Part shown: one piece after another, positions 1 through 8,761 of the stretch
How the letters are laid out: each line of letters opens with the position of its first letter
How positions within the stretch are numbered: the stretch's first letter is position 1
NCBI RefSeq assembly: GCF_018919395.1
Contig: NZ_JAHLME010000003.1
Location: forward strand, 806,001 to 870,000
DNA: 64,000 nucleotides
Direction of reading: 5' to 3'
Origin: Geomonas azotofigens
GTDB taxonomy: Bacteria; Desulfobacterota; Desulfuromonadia; Geobacterales; Geobacteraceae
Position numbers and translations under genes: made by a program
Notes under the pieces: model-generated
What the model was told of the DNA's origin: nothing
Databases searched by the model: none
What the model saw: the letters and a program-made list of their open reading frames with translations, nothing else

Positions 1-2
1 AT

Positions 3-431
3 GCTCCGAATGCCAAGGTGAACTGGGCCGCCAATCCGCCCCTGTTCCCCACCACACCTGGCAGTTTGGTGCAATTGCAGGCAACGCTTATGCAGATCGC
101 CAAAAAACTGGAGAAACTGCCGCTGAACGAGGTCGTCGATGACGTGCGTCACACGGTGCAGACCCTGGATATTACCCTTAAAGATGCTGGCGCAATGATC
201 CGGAAGGTGGACAAGGATCTCATGCCCGAGATGCAAACGACACTGGAGGAGGCGCGCAAGACCCTCGGCGCTGCGAAGCAGACCCTGTCGGCCGATGCGC
301 CGCTTCAACAGGACCTGCGGGTGACACTGAGGGAACTGGGCCGTACCGCCCAGTCGTTGCGGGTCCTGACCGATTATCTTGAGCGTCACCCCGAATCGCT
401 GATCCGCGGCAAACAGGAGGACAAACCATGA
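3..431 (+). CDS. PqiB/MlaD-family intermembrane transport protein, C-terminal part (5' end outside window)
   Basis: The reading frame is open from the first bases of the window to a stop at 429-431, so only the C-terminal ~142 residues are visible. They are rich in amphipathic helix with repeated Leu/Lys heptads and contain no MCE beta-domain, as expected for the helical tail of PqiB/YebT-type proteins that bridge the periplasm and carry lipids between membranes. The assignment rests mainly on the next gene, which overlaps by 4 bp (ATGA) and is a clear PqiC-type lipoprotein; pqiA-pqiB-pqiC is the known order. A GTG at 18 is an internal codon rather than the start. The family call is inferred from context and coil pattern, not from a visible MCE motif. 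Confidence 0.75.
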   Translation, partial: APNAKVNWAANPPLFPTTPGSLVQLQATLMQIAKKLEKLPLNEVVDDVRHTVQTLDITLKDAGAMIRKVDKDLMPEMQTTLEEARKTLGAAKQTLSADAPLQQDLRVTLRELGRTAQSLRVLTDYLERHPESLIRGKQEDKP

Positions 432-1036
432 CCCTGCAGTGCTCCATAACCGGCTTTACAACTCTGTGCCTCGCAGTTGCCCTCCTGGCCGGCTGCAGCA
501 GTTCGCCGAGGGTGTCATTTTATACCCTGAACGTCGCCGCGACGGACGTGACAGCGGCCCCGCCCTTTAACTCGGTGGACATCGGTCCCATCACCCTTCC
601 GGATCTGCTGGATCGGCCCCAGCTCGTCGTGCGTACCTCTGCCACCAGGGTGGAGATCCTGGAGACCCACCGCTGGGCCGAGTCTCCTAAGAGTGAGATC
701 CCGCGCATCATAGCGGCGGACCTGGGCGTTTTGCTCAAGCCGGTACGTGTGTCGTTCTACCCGCAGAACGCGGGCCTGGAGGCTGACTATCGGGTTCTGC
801 TCGACATCCAGCGCTTCGAGATGGCCAATGGGGAAGGGGTCGGCCTGGAGGTCCTCTGGTCCGTCCGCAGAAGCGACGGCGGAGTTGCGAAGACGGGCCG
901 CACGGTGGTCGACGAGCGGGTCAGCGCTGCCGGTTATGACGCACTGGTGGCTGCGCAGAGTCGGGCGCTGGCTGCCGTCAGCCGCGATCTGGCCCAGGCG
1001 TTATGCGAAGCGGCGCGGACCGCGCGGTCGCGATGA
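428..1036 (+). CDS. pqiC: PqiC-type ABC transport auxiliary lipoprotein
   Basis: 202-residue lipoprotein. The N-terminus is a hydrophobic signal ending in a lipobox LLAGC with the lipidated Cys at residue 23, followed by a Ser-rich linker and the typical start of this family (FYTLN near residues 37-41). PqiC proteins anchor in the outer membrane and form the ring that receives the PqiB tunnel. The start ATG overlaps the pqiB-like stop, so the two are translationally coupled. The gene is followed, 12 bp after its stop, by a convergent aaeA-like gene. Length and order match the family; a gene of the aae set rather than pqi is unlikely. Confidence 0.88.
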   Translation: MTLQCSITGFTTLCLAVALLAGCSSSPRVSFYTLNVAATDVTAAPPFNSVDIGPITLPDLLDRPQLVVRTSATRVEILETHRWAESPKSEIPRIIAADLGVLLKPVRVSFYPQNAGLEADYRVLLDIQRFEMANGEGVGLEVLWSVRRSDGGVAKTGRTVVDERVSAAGYDALVAAQSRALAAVSRDLAQALCEAARTARSR

Positions 1037-1047
1037 GCCGGACCTGG

Positions 1048-1941
1048 TCACATCGTTGCTTGCCGGTAAGGAGGGGAGGGCCGAGGTTTGGCGATGACCG
1101 TGCAGGTCGTCCCTGCCACCAGTTGGACGCTCTTCGGCACATTGTCTATCGCGATCCGCACCGGAACCCTTTGCGCGAGCCGTACCCAGTTGAATATCGG
1201 GTTGACGTCGGAGAGGAGCTCCCGCCCGACCGGGTTGTCGTGGTCGGAAATCCCTCTGGCAAGGCTCTCGACGTGCCCCTTCAGAGGCCGATCGCTCGCG
1301 AGAAGCCTGATTTCGACAGGGGCGCCGACGTGGAGCAATCGGATTTTCGTCTCCTCGAAATAGCCGTAGACCCAGAACGAATTCTTGTCGACTATCGCCA
1401 GTTTCGCCGCTCCCGCAGATGCGAAATCCCCCCTGTGCACGTTCAGGTTGGCAATGTACCCGTCCACGGGTGACCGCACCTCGGTGCGCTTGAGGTTGAG
1501 CTCGGCGGTTTCTACCGCAACCGCGGCTTCCTGGCAGGCCGCCTCCGCGGCATCGGCCTGGGATCTGGCGTTCTCGCGATTTTCCACGGATACGACGGCC
1601 ACGTCCACCCGGGCGCGGCGCTCCGCCTCTTGCTGCTTCATTCCCATCTGGGCCCTGCTGGCCGACAGCCGCGCTTTCGCCTGGGACAGGGCCAGGGCGT
1701 AGCGCTCTCGGTCGATCACGAACAGCAGGTCGCCCTTGTGCACCAACTGGTTGTCCTTCACCGCCACCCGGTCGACAAGACCGGATACATCGGCGGCCAC
1801 GTTGACGACGTCGGCGCGGACCTTGGCGTCACGGGTCCAGGGCGAATCCATGTATCGATCCCAAAGTTTCTTGCCGGTAAAGATCGCGGTAGCGAAAATG
1901 GCTATCGTGAAAACGAATCTGACAACGACCTGGAGTTTCAT
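1048..1941 (-). CDS. aaeA: AaeA-like membrane fusion protein (HlyD family)
   Basis: 297 residues: an N-terminal membrane anchor (about residues 7-27), the conserved SPWTRDAKV block (33-41), a lipoyl-like half-motif with DVSGLVDRV and DNQLVHKGD, a coiled-coil hairpin (about 80-150), the second lipoyl half with RSPVDGYIANLNV (about 156-168) and a beta-barrel. The pattern is that of E. coli AaeA, the periplasmic adaptor of the p-hydroxybenzoate efflux pump, which joins the inner membrane AaeB to an outer-membrane channel. A strong AGAAGGAAGG ribosome site precedes the ATG. It is the last gene of the minus-strand operon azoR-OMF-aaeB-aaeX-aaeA. The actual substrate here is unknown. Confidence 0.9.
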   Translation of the reverse strand: MKLQVVVRFVFTIAIFATAIFTGKKLWDRYMDSPWTRDAKVRADVVNVAADVSGLVDRVAVKDNQLVHKGDLLFVIDRERYALALSQAKARLSASRAQMGMKQQEAERRARVDVAVVSVENRENARSQADAAEAACQEAAVAVETAELNLKRTEVRSPVDGYIANLNVHRGDFASAGAAKLAIVDKNSFWVYGYFEETKIRLLHVGAPVEIRLLASDRPLKGHVESLARGISDHDNPVGRELLSDVNPIFNWVRLAQRVPVRIAIDNVPKSVQLVAGTTCTVIAKPRPSPPYRQATM

Positions 1942-1984
1942 GCAAAGCCTTCCTTCTGGATAAGGTGTTGTATCGATGCGGCGC

Positions 1985-2185
1985 TTAGCGGAGCACCAGC
2001 AGGCCGCACGCGCTGAACATGCAGACGAAGCAACTCAGCCTGAAGAGCGGCGGATGCCAGACATGCCGGTATACGCCACACCACGCCATGACTCTGTCCA
2101 AAACCACATGGACCACGACGCTGGCCAGAAAAACCGGCAGCAGATTCGGGACCAGTGCGTCTAATATCGCTATTTCACGTGGCAT
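1985..2185 (-). CDS. aaeX: AaeX-like DUF1656 small membrane protein
   Basis: 66 residues with two hydrophobic helices and the family block GVYRHVWHPPLF, the counterpart of GIYDFVWHPALF in E. coli AaeX. The start at 2185 is chosen because AGGAGAAACGTC precedes it; a longer in-frame extension to 2251 lies inside aaeB and has no ribosome site. The start overlaps the end of aaeB by 11 bp. DUF1656 proteins always accompany FUSC/AaeB pumps, but their role is unknown. It sits between aaeB and aaeA here, whereas E. coli has the order aaeX-aaeA-aaeB. Confidence 0.88.
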   Translation of the reverse strand: MPREIAILDALVPNLLPVFLASVVVHVVLDRVMAWCGVYRHVWHPPLFRLSCFVCMFSACGLLVLR

Positions 2186-4331
2186 ATGACGTTTCTCCTG
2201 GGATAATTCCCCGCGGCCGGGAGGTCGTGGCCGCAAGGATGGATTCCTCATCGAGCAGCGAGGAACGGATCAGGTGCAGTGAGGTCAGCATCCGGCGCAT
2301 GGCATCCACAGTCTCTTCGCCGACTCCTTCCCCGGCTGATGCTGAAAGGATCGCGTCGATGGTTTCCTCGACAGTGACAAGGGCGGCGTTGTGGTTGTGC
2401 TGGTTCGGCCGCCCGAAAAAGCGCGCGATCTGCCGCGGCGTGTTGATGGCGCCGGCGGATACTCGCTGCGGCAGGAGAACGGATGCCGCGTCCTGGCGCA
2501 GGTGAATAACGGCCCGTCCGATCTCCAGTGCCACGAAGGTCCAGCCGACAATCTCCCGGTCATGGACATCCTGCAGGTTCGGCTTGGCCGCGACCCTCTG
2601 CAAAAGGTCCCGGGTGCCGCTCTCGTACCTGGAGCCGAGGTGCGGGAGCGTGCACGAACAGGCCATCTCCACCTGCCCGCGCAGCATGCGGGCGGTCCGT
2701 CGTTTCATCCATCCGCCTGTCACCGGGGCAAATGTCGCGAATATAAGGGCCGCCGCTGCTACGCCGAGAATGAGCGCGGTGCCGAAGTTTATGGATATGA
2801 TCGGATCATAAAGCATCCTGTTGGCTGGAGAGACCATGAAGCAGAACATGGTGCTGTAGCCCAGCCCGACCATGGCCAGTTTCGGATTCAGGGCCAGGTA
2901 CGACCCCACCAGCAGGAAAGGAGCCATGCCCATGACGAGGAAACCGATGCCGTTCAGGGAGGTTAGGATGAAAAACTTGCACGCCAATGCCGCCCCGAAA
3001 CCTATCAAGGTGCCGACAAGTGCGGTTTTTATGGCAAGTGTGGGGTCCGGCGCTGGAGCGAATAAGGCTGTGCCGATAGCCGCCATCATTACCGCACTGG
3101 CGCCGTATGGCCATGCCGAAGCGATCCAGAACGCCGACACCAATAGGATTGCGGTTGCGGTACGCACTCCGGTTACAAGCGCCACCAAAAGATCGGTGCG
3201 GGAAGCGAAAGAGACCTCATTGAGCTTCTCGGGACCCGCTTTCTCCATCAGAGAGGCATACGTCCTCATGTAGTGGTGGATCTCATGGACGAAGCGTCTG
3301 ACGAGGTCGAGGGCGGTCTCGATGTCTAGTCGCGCCTCGTGACCTGCGTGATCGAGGCACTCACGCAGGATCGCCGACTCCCGCTCCGGAAGATCCACGC
3401 GAAACTCGGCGAGCCGGCGCGCGGTCAGGCGCGCGCACTCCGCACCGCTGGCCGGCTCGCATTCCGGCGCAAGCGCCTCGGCAAGCAATGCGCCGAGCGA
3501 CGCCAAGGCAGGGGCCGCCGGGGCATCGGGGTCCGTCAACCGGCTGAGGATTTGACACAGGGAGTGGAACGTGGTGGACATCTCCATGAAATCCATGTTC
3601 AGCCGGCGCAGCCGCAGGTCGCGTGAGCGGATATCCGAGGCCTCCATGAACAGGGAGCTCCGCAGCGACTCCAGAGCCACGACGTTGCTCGCCACGTGCA
3701 GATGCATCCGGTCGATTTCCCGGGGCGTCATGCTTTTCGACAGAAGACCTGTGACGAATCCCATGAACCGGGCGTATCGCTCCTCCATGGTCTTGATGAT
3801 GCCGTCGCCGAGGCTGCGCGGAAAAACCACCTCGCTGACGACGCCGGCGCAGATGATGCCGACTACCACCTCTGTCGCGCGGTTCACCGCATAGTTGAAG
3901 AAACCGGTCGGTTGCATGACCAGGGGGAGGCCGATCATGGCGGCGGTATATCCGGCCAGGGTGAAGCCGTAGGACTTGAAGTTGCGGTAAACGGCCGCTC
4001 CTGCCGCGCACAGCCCGACCCACAGCGCCAGTCCGACCAGAAAAAGCACGCGCTCCTGGGCAAAGAGGCCCAGAAGCGCGAGGCTCGCCAGGGTGCCCGC
4101 CAGGGTGCCGCACACGCGGTAGAGGCTCTTGGTCAACACCATGCCGGTCTGGGGATGCATGACGATGTAGACCGTGACCATGGCGGTGACGGGCTGACCC
4201 AGCTCCAGGCGCATGGAAACGGCCAAAGCCAGCAAAACGGCGACGGTGGTCTTGAAGGCGAAGATCCATCTCGGCCCCTCCGCTTTGCTCCAGGCAACGA
4301 TCTCCCGCCGCAAGCCGTCGAGGAAATTCAT
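2175..4331 (-). CDS. aaeB: FUSC-family aromatic acid efflux transporter (AaeB-like)
   Basis: 718 residues with the two-repeat architecture of the FUSC/AaeB family: a hydrophobic N-terminal block (about residues 20-170, including VYIVMHPQTGMVLTKSLYR), a cytoplasmic helical domain (about 180-370), a second membrane block (about 385-540, with ILLVSAFWIASAWPYGA), then a C-terminal soluble tail. AaeB proteins export hydroxylated aromatic carboxylates and related compounds at the inner membrane, working with AaeA. Somewhat longer than E. coli AaeB (655 residues). The ATG overlaps the stop of the upstream outer membrane factor by 4 bp, so the genes are coupled. A ribosome site GGGAGCAGACAA precedes the start. 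Confidence 0.9.
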   Translation of the reverse strand: MNFLDGLRREIVAWSKAEGPRWIFAFKTTVAVLLALAVSMRLELGQPVTAMVTVYIVMHPQTGMVLTKSLYRVCGTLAGTLASLALLGLFAQERVLFLVGLALWVGLCAAGAAVYRNFKSYGFTLAGYTAAMIGLPLVMQPTGFFNYAVNRATEVVVGIICAGVVSEVVFPRSLGDGIIKTMEERYARFMGFVTGLLSKSMTPREIDRMHLHVASNVVALESLRSSLFMEASDIRSRDLRLRRLNMDFMEMSTTFHSLCQILSRLTDPDAPAAPALASLGALLAEALAPECEPASGAECARLTARRLAEFRVDLPERESAILRECLDHAGHEARLDIETALDLVRRFVHEIHHYMRTYASLMEKAGPEKLNEVSFASRTDLLVALVTGVRTATAILLVSAFWIASAWPYGASAVMMAAIGTALFAPAPDPTLAIKTALVGTLIGFGAALACKFFILTSLNGIGFLVMGMAPFLLVGSYLALNPKLAMVGLGYSTMFCFMVSPANRMLYDPIISINFGTALILGVAAAALIFATFAPVTGGWMKRRTARMLRGQVEMACSCTLPHLGSRYESGTRDLLQRVAAKPNLQDVHDREIVGWTFVALEIGRAVIHLRQDAASVLLPQRVSAGAINTPRQIARFFGRPNQHNHNAALVTVEETIDAILSASAGEGVGEETVDAMRRMLTSLHLIRSSLLDEESILAATTSRPRGIIPGETSYAT

Positions 4332-5800
4332 TTGTCTGCTCCCGGGGTTCCCGGTGGGGCATTCACGGGGACTCCCCCGCCGATCGCCCGCATCAGTGCG
4401 GCGTAGGCATCAAGAAAGTGCGCCTCGACCTGCGCTTTGCGCTGGGATTCCACGAGGGTCTGGCTCTGGGCGTTCAGCACCGTCAGGTAATCGCTCAGTC
4501 CCGCCTTGAAGCCGGCGAGGGCGATGTCGTAGGCGCGGCCGGCCAAGGAATACGATAGATACGTCTCGGTTCGCTGTTTTTCCAGTGATCGCAGGGTGAC
4601 GACCTCGTTGGCGACTTCCTCCAGGGCATGGATCAGGGTGTTGTTGTAGGCATCCACCGCCAGGTCGTATTGCGCGGTCGAGACACGCAGCTGCTCCCGC
4701 AACCGTCCCCCTTCGAAGATCGGGAGCGAAATAGCAGGGGTGAAACCCTTTATCACGGATTGGGATGACAGGAACTTGTCGAAGCCGAGGGATTGCCACC
4801 CCGCAAAAGCCGTGAGGTTTATGTTGGGATAAAAGGATGCTTTGGCGACGTTGATCCCCTTGCCGGAAGCTTCCACGCGCCAACGCTGGGCCACCACATC
4901 CGGCCTTCGCCCAAGGAGGTCCGCCGGGATGGAAGACGGCAACCCGATCGGCAGCGCGAAAGACATGGTCGGCCGGCGAATCCCCTCGCCGTACCCGGGC
5001 CCCTTGCCGGCGAGGGCGCTCAACCGGTTGCGCAGAATCTCGATCGACTCGGAGATCCTCTCGATGTCAGCCCGTGCGGCAGGCACCACCGTTTCGGCCT
5101 GGCGCAGCTCGATTTCCGTCCCGAGCCCGGCTGAACGGCGCTTCTCCAGGATGTCCCGGATCTGCTCGCGCTGATGAAGGGTCTCCCTGGCCACATCGAG
5201 CAGGCTGTACTGAAGCGACAACTGCACGTACAGGCGGATTACCGCTGTTTCAAGGGAAAGCCGGACTTCCTGCGCCTCGGCCGTGACCATCTGTATCTGG
5301 TCAAGGGCGGCGGCAAGGGCGCTGCGGTTCTTCCCCCACAGGTCGAGGTCGTAAAAAAGGGCCGTGGTCCACTCGTTGTACCACGCCCAGTTACCCGCGT
5401 AAGAGTGCGGAACGAAATATCGCTCAGAAAATTGCTCCCGCGTGAAGGACGCCTCCGTCTGTACCGTGGGCATCAGGCCCGATCTCGCGATTCCACCGAC
5501 GGACTTGGAGATGGTAATGCGGGACCGTGCCATGTGCATGCTGGGGTTACCCGCAGTCGCATCTGCGATCAACCGGTCGAGCTGCGGGTCAGCGTACACC
5601 TTCCACCACTGCTGCGACGGCCATGTTACTGAATGCTTCTTCTCGCCATCGATTGCGTTGCCGGCATCCAGACTGGCCGGCTCGACAACCCGTGCCTCCG
5701 GTTTGACCCCGACGGGAAGCCGGGCGCATCCCCCCAGCGCCATTGCGGCGACGATGGCGACGCAGCTGATATTCGAGATCCTGACCATTCCATTTTCCAT
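4328..5800 (-). CDS. NodT-family outer membrane efflux lipoprotein
   Basis: 490-residue TolC-like outer membrane factor of the NodT/OprM class. The signal peptide ends in a lipobox LGGC (Cys at residue 25), and the two OEP repeats are visible (about residues 65-260 and 270-470), including the family motif SIPADLLGRRPDVVAQRW and AKASFYPNINLTAFAG. It forms the outer membrane exit of the AaeA/AaeB pump encoded just downstream, with which it overlaps by 4 bp. E. coli AaeAB borrows the common TolC; here a dedicated channel is in the operon. An AAAGGATG ribosome site lies upstream of the chosen ATG; a second Met at residue 5 is a possible start. Confidence 0.9.
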   Translation of the reverse strand: MENGMVRISNISCVAIVAAMALGGCARLPVGVKPEARVVEPASLDAGNAIDGEKKHSVTWPSQQWWKVYADPQLDRLIADATAGNPSMHMARSRITISKSVGGIARSGLMPTVQTEASFTREQFSERYFVPHSYAGNWAWYNEWTTALFYDLDLWGKNRSALAAALDQIQMVTAEAQEVRLSLETAVIRLYVQLSLQYSLLDVARETLHQREQIRDILEKRRSAGLGTEIELRQAETVVPAARADIERISESIEILRNRLSALAGKGPGYGEGIRRPTMSFALPIGLPSSIPADLLGRRPDVVAQRWRVEASGKGINVAKASFYPNINLTAFAGWQSLGFDKFLSSQSVIKGFTPAISLPIFEGGRLREQLRVSTAQYDLAVDAYNNTLIHALEEVANEVVTLRSLEKQRTETYLSYSLAGRAYDIALAGFKAGLSDYLTVLNAQSQTLVESQRKAQVEAHFLDAYAALMRAIGGGVPVNAPPGTPGADK

Positions 5801-5951
5801 GTACTGACATCCTTTCTACTTCAAACGTGTCCCCGCTCCATGCGCTGTTCACCGTTTCTTACAGAAGGCGATCAGGGCTACGCAGAGCCAGACGACCATG
5901 GCGAAGAAAACGATGAAGCCCGTATCTTCCTGGGGCGAATGGAGAGTTTCG

Positions 5952-6596
5952 TCAGAATGTGAGAGCCGCTTCCGCGACTCTCCCTAGTTCTTTCCTGATC
6001 AAGGCCGCATTCTCGTCCGAGGCTGGACCGACGCCATAGATAAGGATGCTGCTGAATTCGGCGACGCCCAGAAATTTCATGGTCTGCCTGATGCTGGAAA
6101 CGCAGTGCAACTCCTTCTTCCTGTAAACGAATCCCTCGGTCGAATGGATCATGAGGCATTTTCTTTCCTGGTCTTTCAATAGACCTTCGGGGCCGCTGGA
6201 AGTATTTCGGTAGGTCGTTCCGGCGACCAGTACGGTGTCGAGATATTCCAACATCTGCGGAGGGAATCCAGGTTTCCACATCGGCGTAACGAACACGTAT
6301 TTGTCGGCAGCGGCGAACTGCATGGCGAGAGTAGAAATGCGGACCATTTTTTGCTGCTCAGCCTTGGTCAAGGTCGCGAAATGGTGCCCACGAGCGGTTT
6401 TATCCCATGCGCTGAGCACATCGAGGTCGGCTGGCTGAAGAGGGTCGCGGTAGAGGTCAAGCATATGAATTTCGTCGCGCGGGTTCGCTTTCTGGTACGC
6501 GTCCAGAAATGCCAGACCAGCCGTGAGGCAGCAGGATTGTTCCTGCTGTCTCAGGTCGCAGGTGATGTACAGTAGTATCGACATAAGGATCAACAT
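5952..6596 (-). CDS. azoR: FMN-dependent NADH-azoreductase-like flavoprotein
   Basis: 214 residues with the flavodoxin-like fold of AzoR: an N-terminal beta strand and phosphate-binding region (SILLYITCDLRQQEQS), MLDLYRDPLQPADLD near 46-60, and the flavin-contact segment YVFVTPMWKPGFPPQMLEYLD (about 100-120; AzoR has P-MYNF-P here). Members reduce azo dyes and quinones with NAD(P)H. A ggag site precedes the chosen ATG; Met5 is an alternative start. It is the first gene of the minus-strand efflux set, 151 bp ahead of the outer membrane factor, and lies behind a good sigma-54 promoter. This suggests co-induction of aromatic/quinone reduction and export. Substrate unknown. Confidence 0.85.
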   Translation of the reverse strand: MLILMSILLYITCDLRQQEQSCCLTAGLAFLDAYQKANPRDEIHMLDLYRDPLQPADLDVLSAWDKTARGHHFATLTKAEQQKMVRISTLAMQFAAADKYVFVTPMWKPGFPPQMLEYLDTVLVAGTTYRNTSSGPEGLLKDQERKCLMIHSTEGFVYRKKELHCVSSIRQTMKFLGVAEFSSILIYGVGPASDENAALIRKELGRVAEAALTF

Positions 6597-6648
6597 TGGC
6601 AGGACTCCAAAAGGAAGCCTGCGTTTCCGCCTTGCTTTACCTTTATGT

Positions 6649-6665
6649 AGCCATTACTGTGCCAA
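6649..6665 (-). promoter_or_regulatory. Sigma-54 (-24/-12) promoter of the azoR-aae operon
   Basis: Read on the minus strand this is TTGGCACAGTAATGGCT: TGGCAC at -24, GC at -12, with the exact 12-bp GG-to-GC register of RpoN promoters. It ends about 50 bp upstream of the azoR start codon and faces it. The divergent gene encodes a sigma-54 activator, which fits. Confidence 0.75.
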
Positions 6666-6719
6666 CTTTATAGCCTCGCAAAATCGCTGTGTTATGCCTG
6701 CGGTTCTCGTGACTGTTAC

Positions 6720-6777
6720 AATATTTGGTGAAAAAGTTAAAATATTTGGTATATTTCGGGTGCGATTACCAAATATT
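6720..6777. promoter_or_regulatory. Upstream activator sites: three AATATTTGGT boxes
   Basis: AATATTTGGT occurs at 6720-6729 and 6741-6750 (exactly 21 bp apart, two helical turns), and its inverse ACCAAATATT at 6768-6777. All three copies are perfect. They lie 55-112 bp upstream of the azoR sigma-54 promoter, the normal place for enhancer binding, and just ahead of the divergent activator gene, so they are probably its binding sites and may also mediate autoregulation. Confidence 0.75.
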
Positions 6778-6820
6778 TGAGTTTTGCGAGGGGTGGGTGG
6801 GGATTTACGGAGATATCGGC

Positions 6821-8362
6821 GTGATTGACAGGAACACCTTCTTCAAGGAGGTTACGATTAAAATTTGCAGCAGCCTGAAGATAAAAACCGCTTTGAAGGG
6901 CGCGTTCGACTATTTGAGGCAGAACATCCCCCTCGACAGTCTCGCATTGACCATTCGCGATACCAATCTTGCCGCCTTGAGGAGAGTCGCCCAAGTGGCG
7001 ACCAACCGGGTGGAGCTTGCCGATGAAGTCTTCGTGCTTCCGGAGGAACTCTGGTCCAAAGTGCAGGCATGGGAAGTTCGAGCTCCAACTATCATGAGTG
7101 CCGACCATGACGAAGTAATTCGTGCTATAGCACCCTACATTAAGCTCGAAGGAAACTCGGCCATCCTCATACCGCTGTGGGTCGAGAACGAATGGCTCGG
7201 AGGGCTGATACTCCGCGTCCGCGGAGAGGGAGTCTATGATTCATCACATGTCGAGCTCTTAGCTACTGTGACAGAGCCATTCTCTATCGCACTGGCCAAT
7301 GCATTGGCGCACGAAAGGCTTCTTAGGTACCGAGACACTCTGCTAGACGACAACAGCTTTCTGAACAGGGAGCTTTTATCCCACACCTCAGACGAGATCA
7401 TTGGCGGCAATACCGGGCTTCGAAACGTGATGGAGATGGTGCGACAAGTGGCACCGCTGAATAATTCCGTACTGCTGTTGGGGGAAACTGGGACGGGCAA
7501 GGAAGTGATCGCCAATGTCATTCATTTTGGTTCTCCACGCAGAGATGGACCTTTCATCAAAGTGAACTGTGGGGCGATTCCGGAAAGTCTCATCGACAGC
7601 GAACTGTTCGGTCACGAAAAGGGGGCTTTTACCGGAGCTGTTGCTGAGAAGCGCGGACGATTCGAGCGGGCTGGCGGCGGGACTATATTTCTGGACGAGA
7701 TTGGGGAGTTGCCCCTCCAGGCCCAGGTTCGTCTGCTGCGCGTGCTCCAGAATCGTGAGATCGAGCGAGTCGGCGGCAGTAGACCGATTCCTTTGGATAT
7801 CAGGGTAATCGCGGCCAGTCATCGCAATCTGGAAACCATGGTGTCCGAAAATCGGTTTCGCGAAGACCTCTGGTTCCGGTTGAACGTGTTCCCTGTCATC
7901 ATTCCACCTCTACGGCAGCGAAAGGAAGACATCCCAGCTCTCACCCGATATTTTGTTATGCGGAAAAGCAAGGAGTTGGGAATTTCCGGTTCGCCCGCCA
8001 TTGTGCCAGGCGCCCTGCAACGTCTTACGGACTATTCTTGGCCGGGGAACGTCCGTGAACTAGAGAATATTGTGGAACGGGAGATGATAAGGTACCGGGG
8101 CGAACAGCTGTTGTTCGACTCGCTGCTTCCAGCAGAAGACGGCAGGTGGAAAAAGGAACCTCCAGAGGACAGCCGCCGGCAAGCACCACTGAAACTTGAC
8201 GCTATTTTATTCCAACACATCAGCAAGGTGCTGAAAATGACCAACGGTAAAATCCATGGACGTGACGGTGCAGCGGCGTTGCTTGGTGTGGAGCCGAATA
8301 CCTTGAGGGCTCGTATGGACAAACTCGGCATCGATTACCGTCGTAAACGGAATGCGAGTTAG
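6821..8362 (+). CDS. GAF-domain sigma-54-dependent transcriptional activator
   Basis: About 513 residues: an N-terminal GAF-type sensor (about 10-175), an AAA+ domain with Walker A GETGTGKE (about 220-227), the sigma-54 contact loop GAFTGA (about 268-273), Walker B IFLDEIGE, and a C-terminal Fis-type helix-turn-helix (about 465-505). It has no receiver domain, so it belongs to the NorR/FhlA/AcoR type that senses a small molecule. The start is set at GTG 6821 with GGAG at 6809-6812. The frame opens further to 6725, but that would place the 10-bp activator boxes inside the gene and has no ribosome site. It most likely controls the divergent azoR-efflux operon; the ligand is probably an aromatic or electrophilic compound (inference). 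Confidence 0.9.
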   Translation: MIDRNTFFKEVTIKICSSLKIKTALKGAFDYLRQNIPLDSLALTIRDTNLAALRRVAQVATNRVELADEVFVLPEELWSKVQAWEVRAPTIMSADHDEVIRAIAPYIKLEGNSAILIPLWVENEWLGGLILRVRGEGVYDSSHVELLATVTEPFSIALANALAHERLLRYRDTLLDDNSFLNRELLSHTSDEIIGGNTGLRNVMEMVRQVAPLNNSVLLLGETGTGKEVIANVIHFGSPRRDGPFIKVNCGAIPESLIDSELFGHEKGAFTGAVAEKRGRFERAGGGTIFLDEIGELPLQAQVRLLRVLQNREIERVGGSRPIPLDIRVIAASHRNLETMVSENRFREDLWFRLNVFPVIIPPLRQRKEDIPALTRYFVMRKSKELGISGSPAIVPGALQRLTDYSWPGNVRELENIVEREMIRYRGEQLLFDSLLPAEDGRWKKEPPEDSRRQAPLKLDAILFQHISKVLKMTNGKIHGRDGAAALLGVEPNTLRARMDKLGIDYRRKRNAS

Positions 8363-8761
8363 GGCAGGGGCAAAGGCTTATTCCTGCAGTTGTCGATGAT
8401 GCTGCTGTCCACCATGGGGGGAGAGGGAGCTTGGTACCGGCGACCTTGGGTCCGACGCTTACGCCCCCTCGACGTCGTAAAGGAGTCGTAAGCGTGCTGT
8501 AGCAGTATCGATCCCGCTACCCTCATTATTGGAAAACGTTCCGGAATTGTGTAACAGATGGTGGTCCACGGGGCAGTGCGGCGGGGCGTGAAGTTTAGGG
8601 TGTTCAATGCGGCCATTTACAACATGTCACGCATGGCTAAAAAAGATAGAAGCCTTGGAGGCATCTATTCCCCGTTCAGGTTCTTTTGCTCGCCAGACTG
8701 CTCCGGTGTACATTGAAAAGATGCGAAGCTTTTGTAGGGAGCAACGAAGGGGCTCCACCAA
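8363..8761. other. Non-coding gap at the left edge of the accessory island
   Basis: No convincing gene. The only structure seen is a perfect 9-bp inverted repeat, ACGCTTACG at 8455-8463 and CGTAAGCGT at 8487-8495, separated by 23 bp and without a T-run. Frames through here have no ribosome sites or recognisable domains. This is where composition changes from core-like to AT-richer. Confidence 0.5.

Noticed and set aside
5836-5935. Minus-strand frame between azoR and the outer membrane factor encoding a hydrophobic peptide (IVFFAMVVWLCVALIAF).
   Set aside because: No ATG, GTG or TTG start is available except one giving 16 residues, and no ribosome site; may be a remnant of a small membrane protein.
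8455-8495. 9-bp inverted repeat resembling an integron attC end.
   Set aside because: Lacks the R/L box consensus and an integron integrase; an isolated inverted repeat only.
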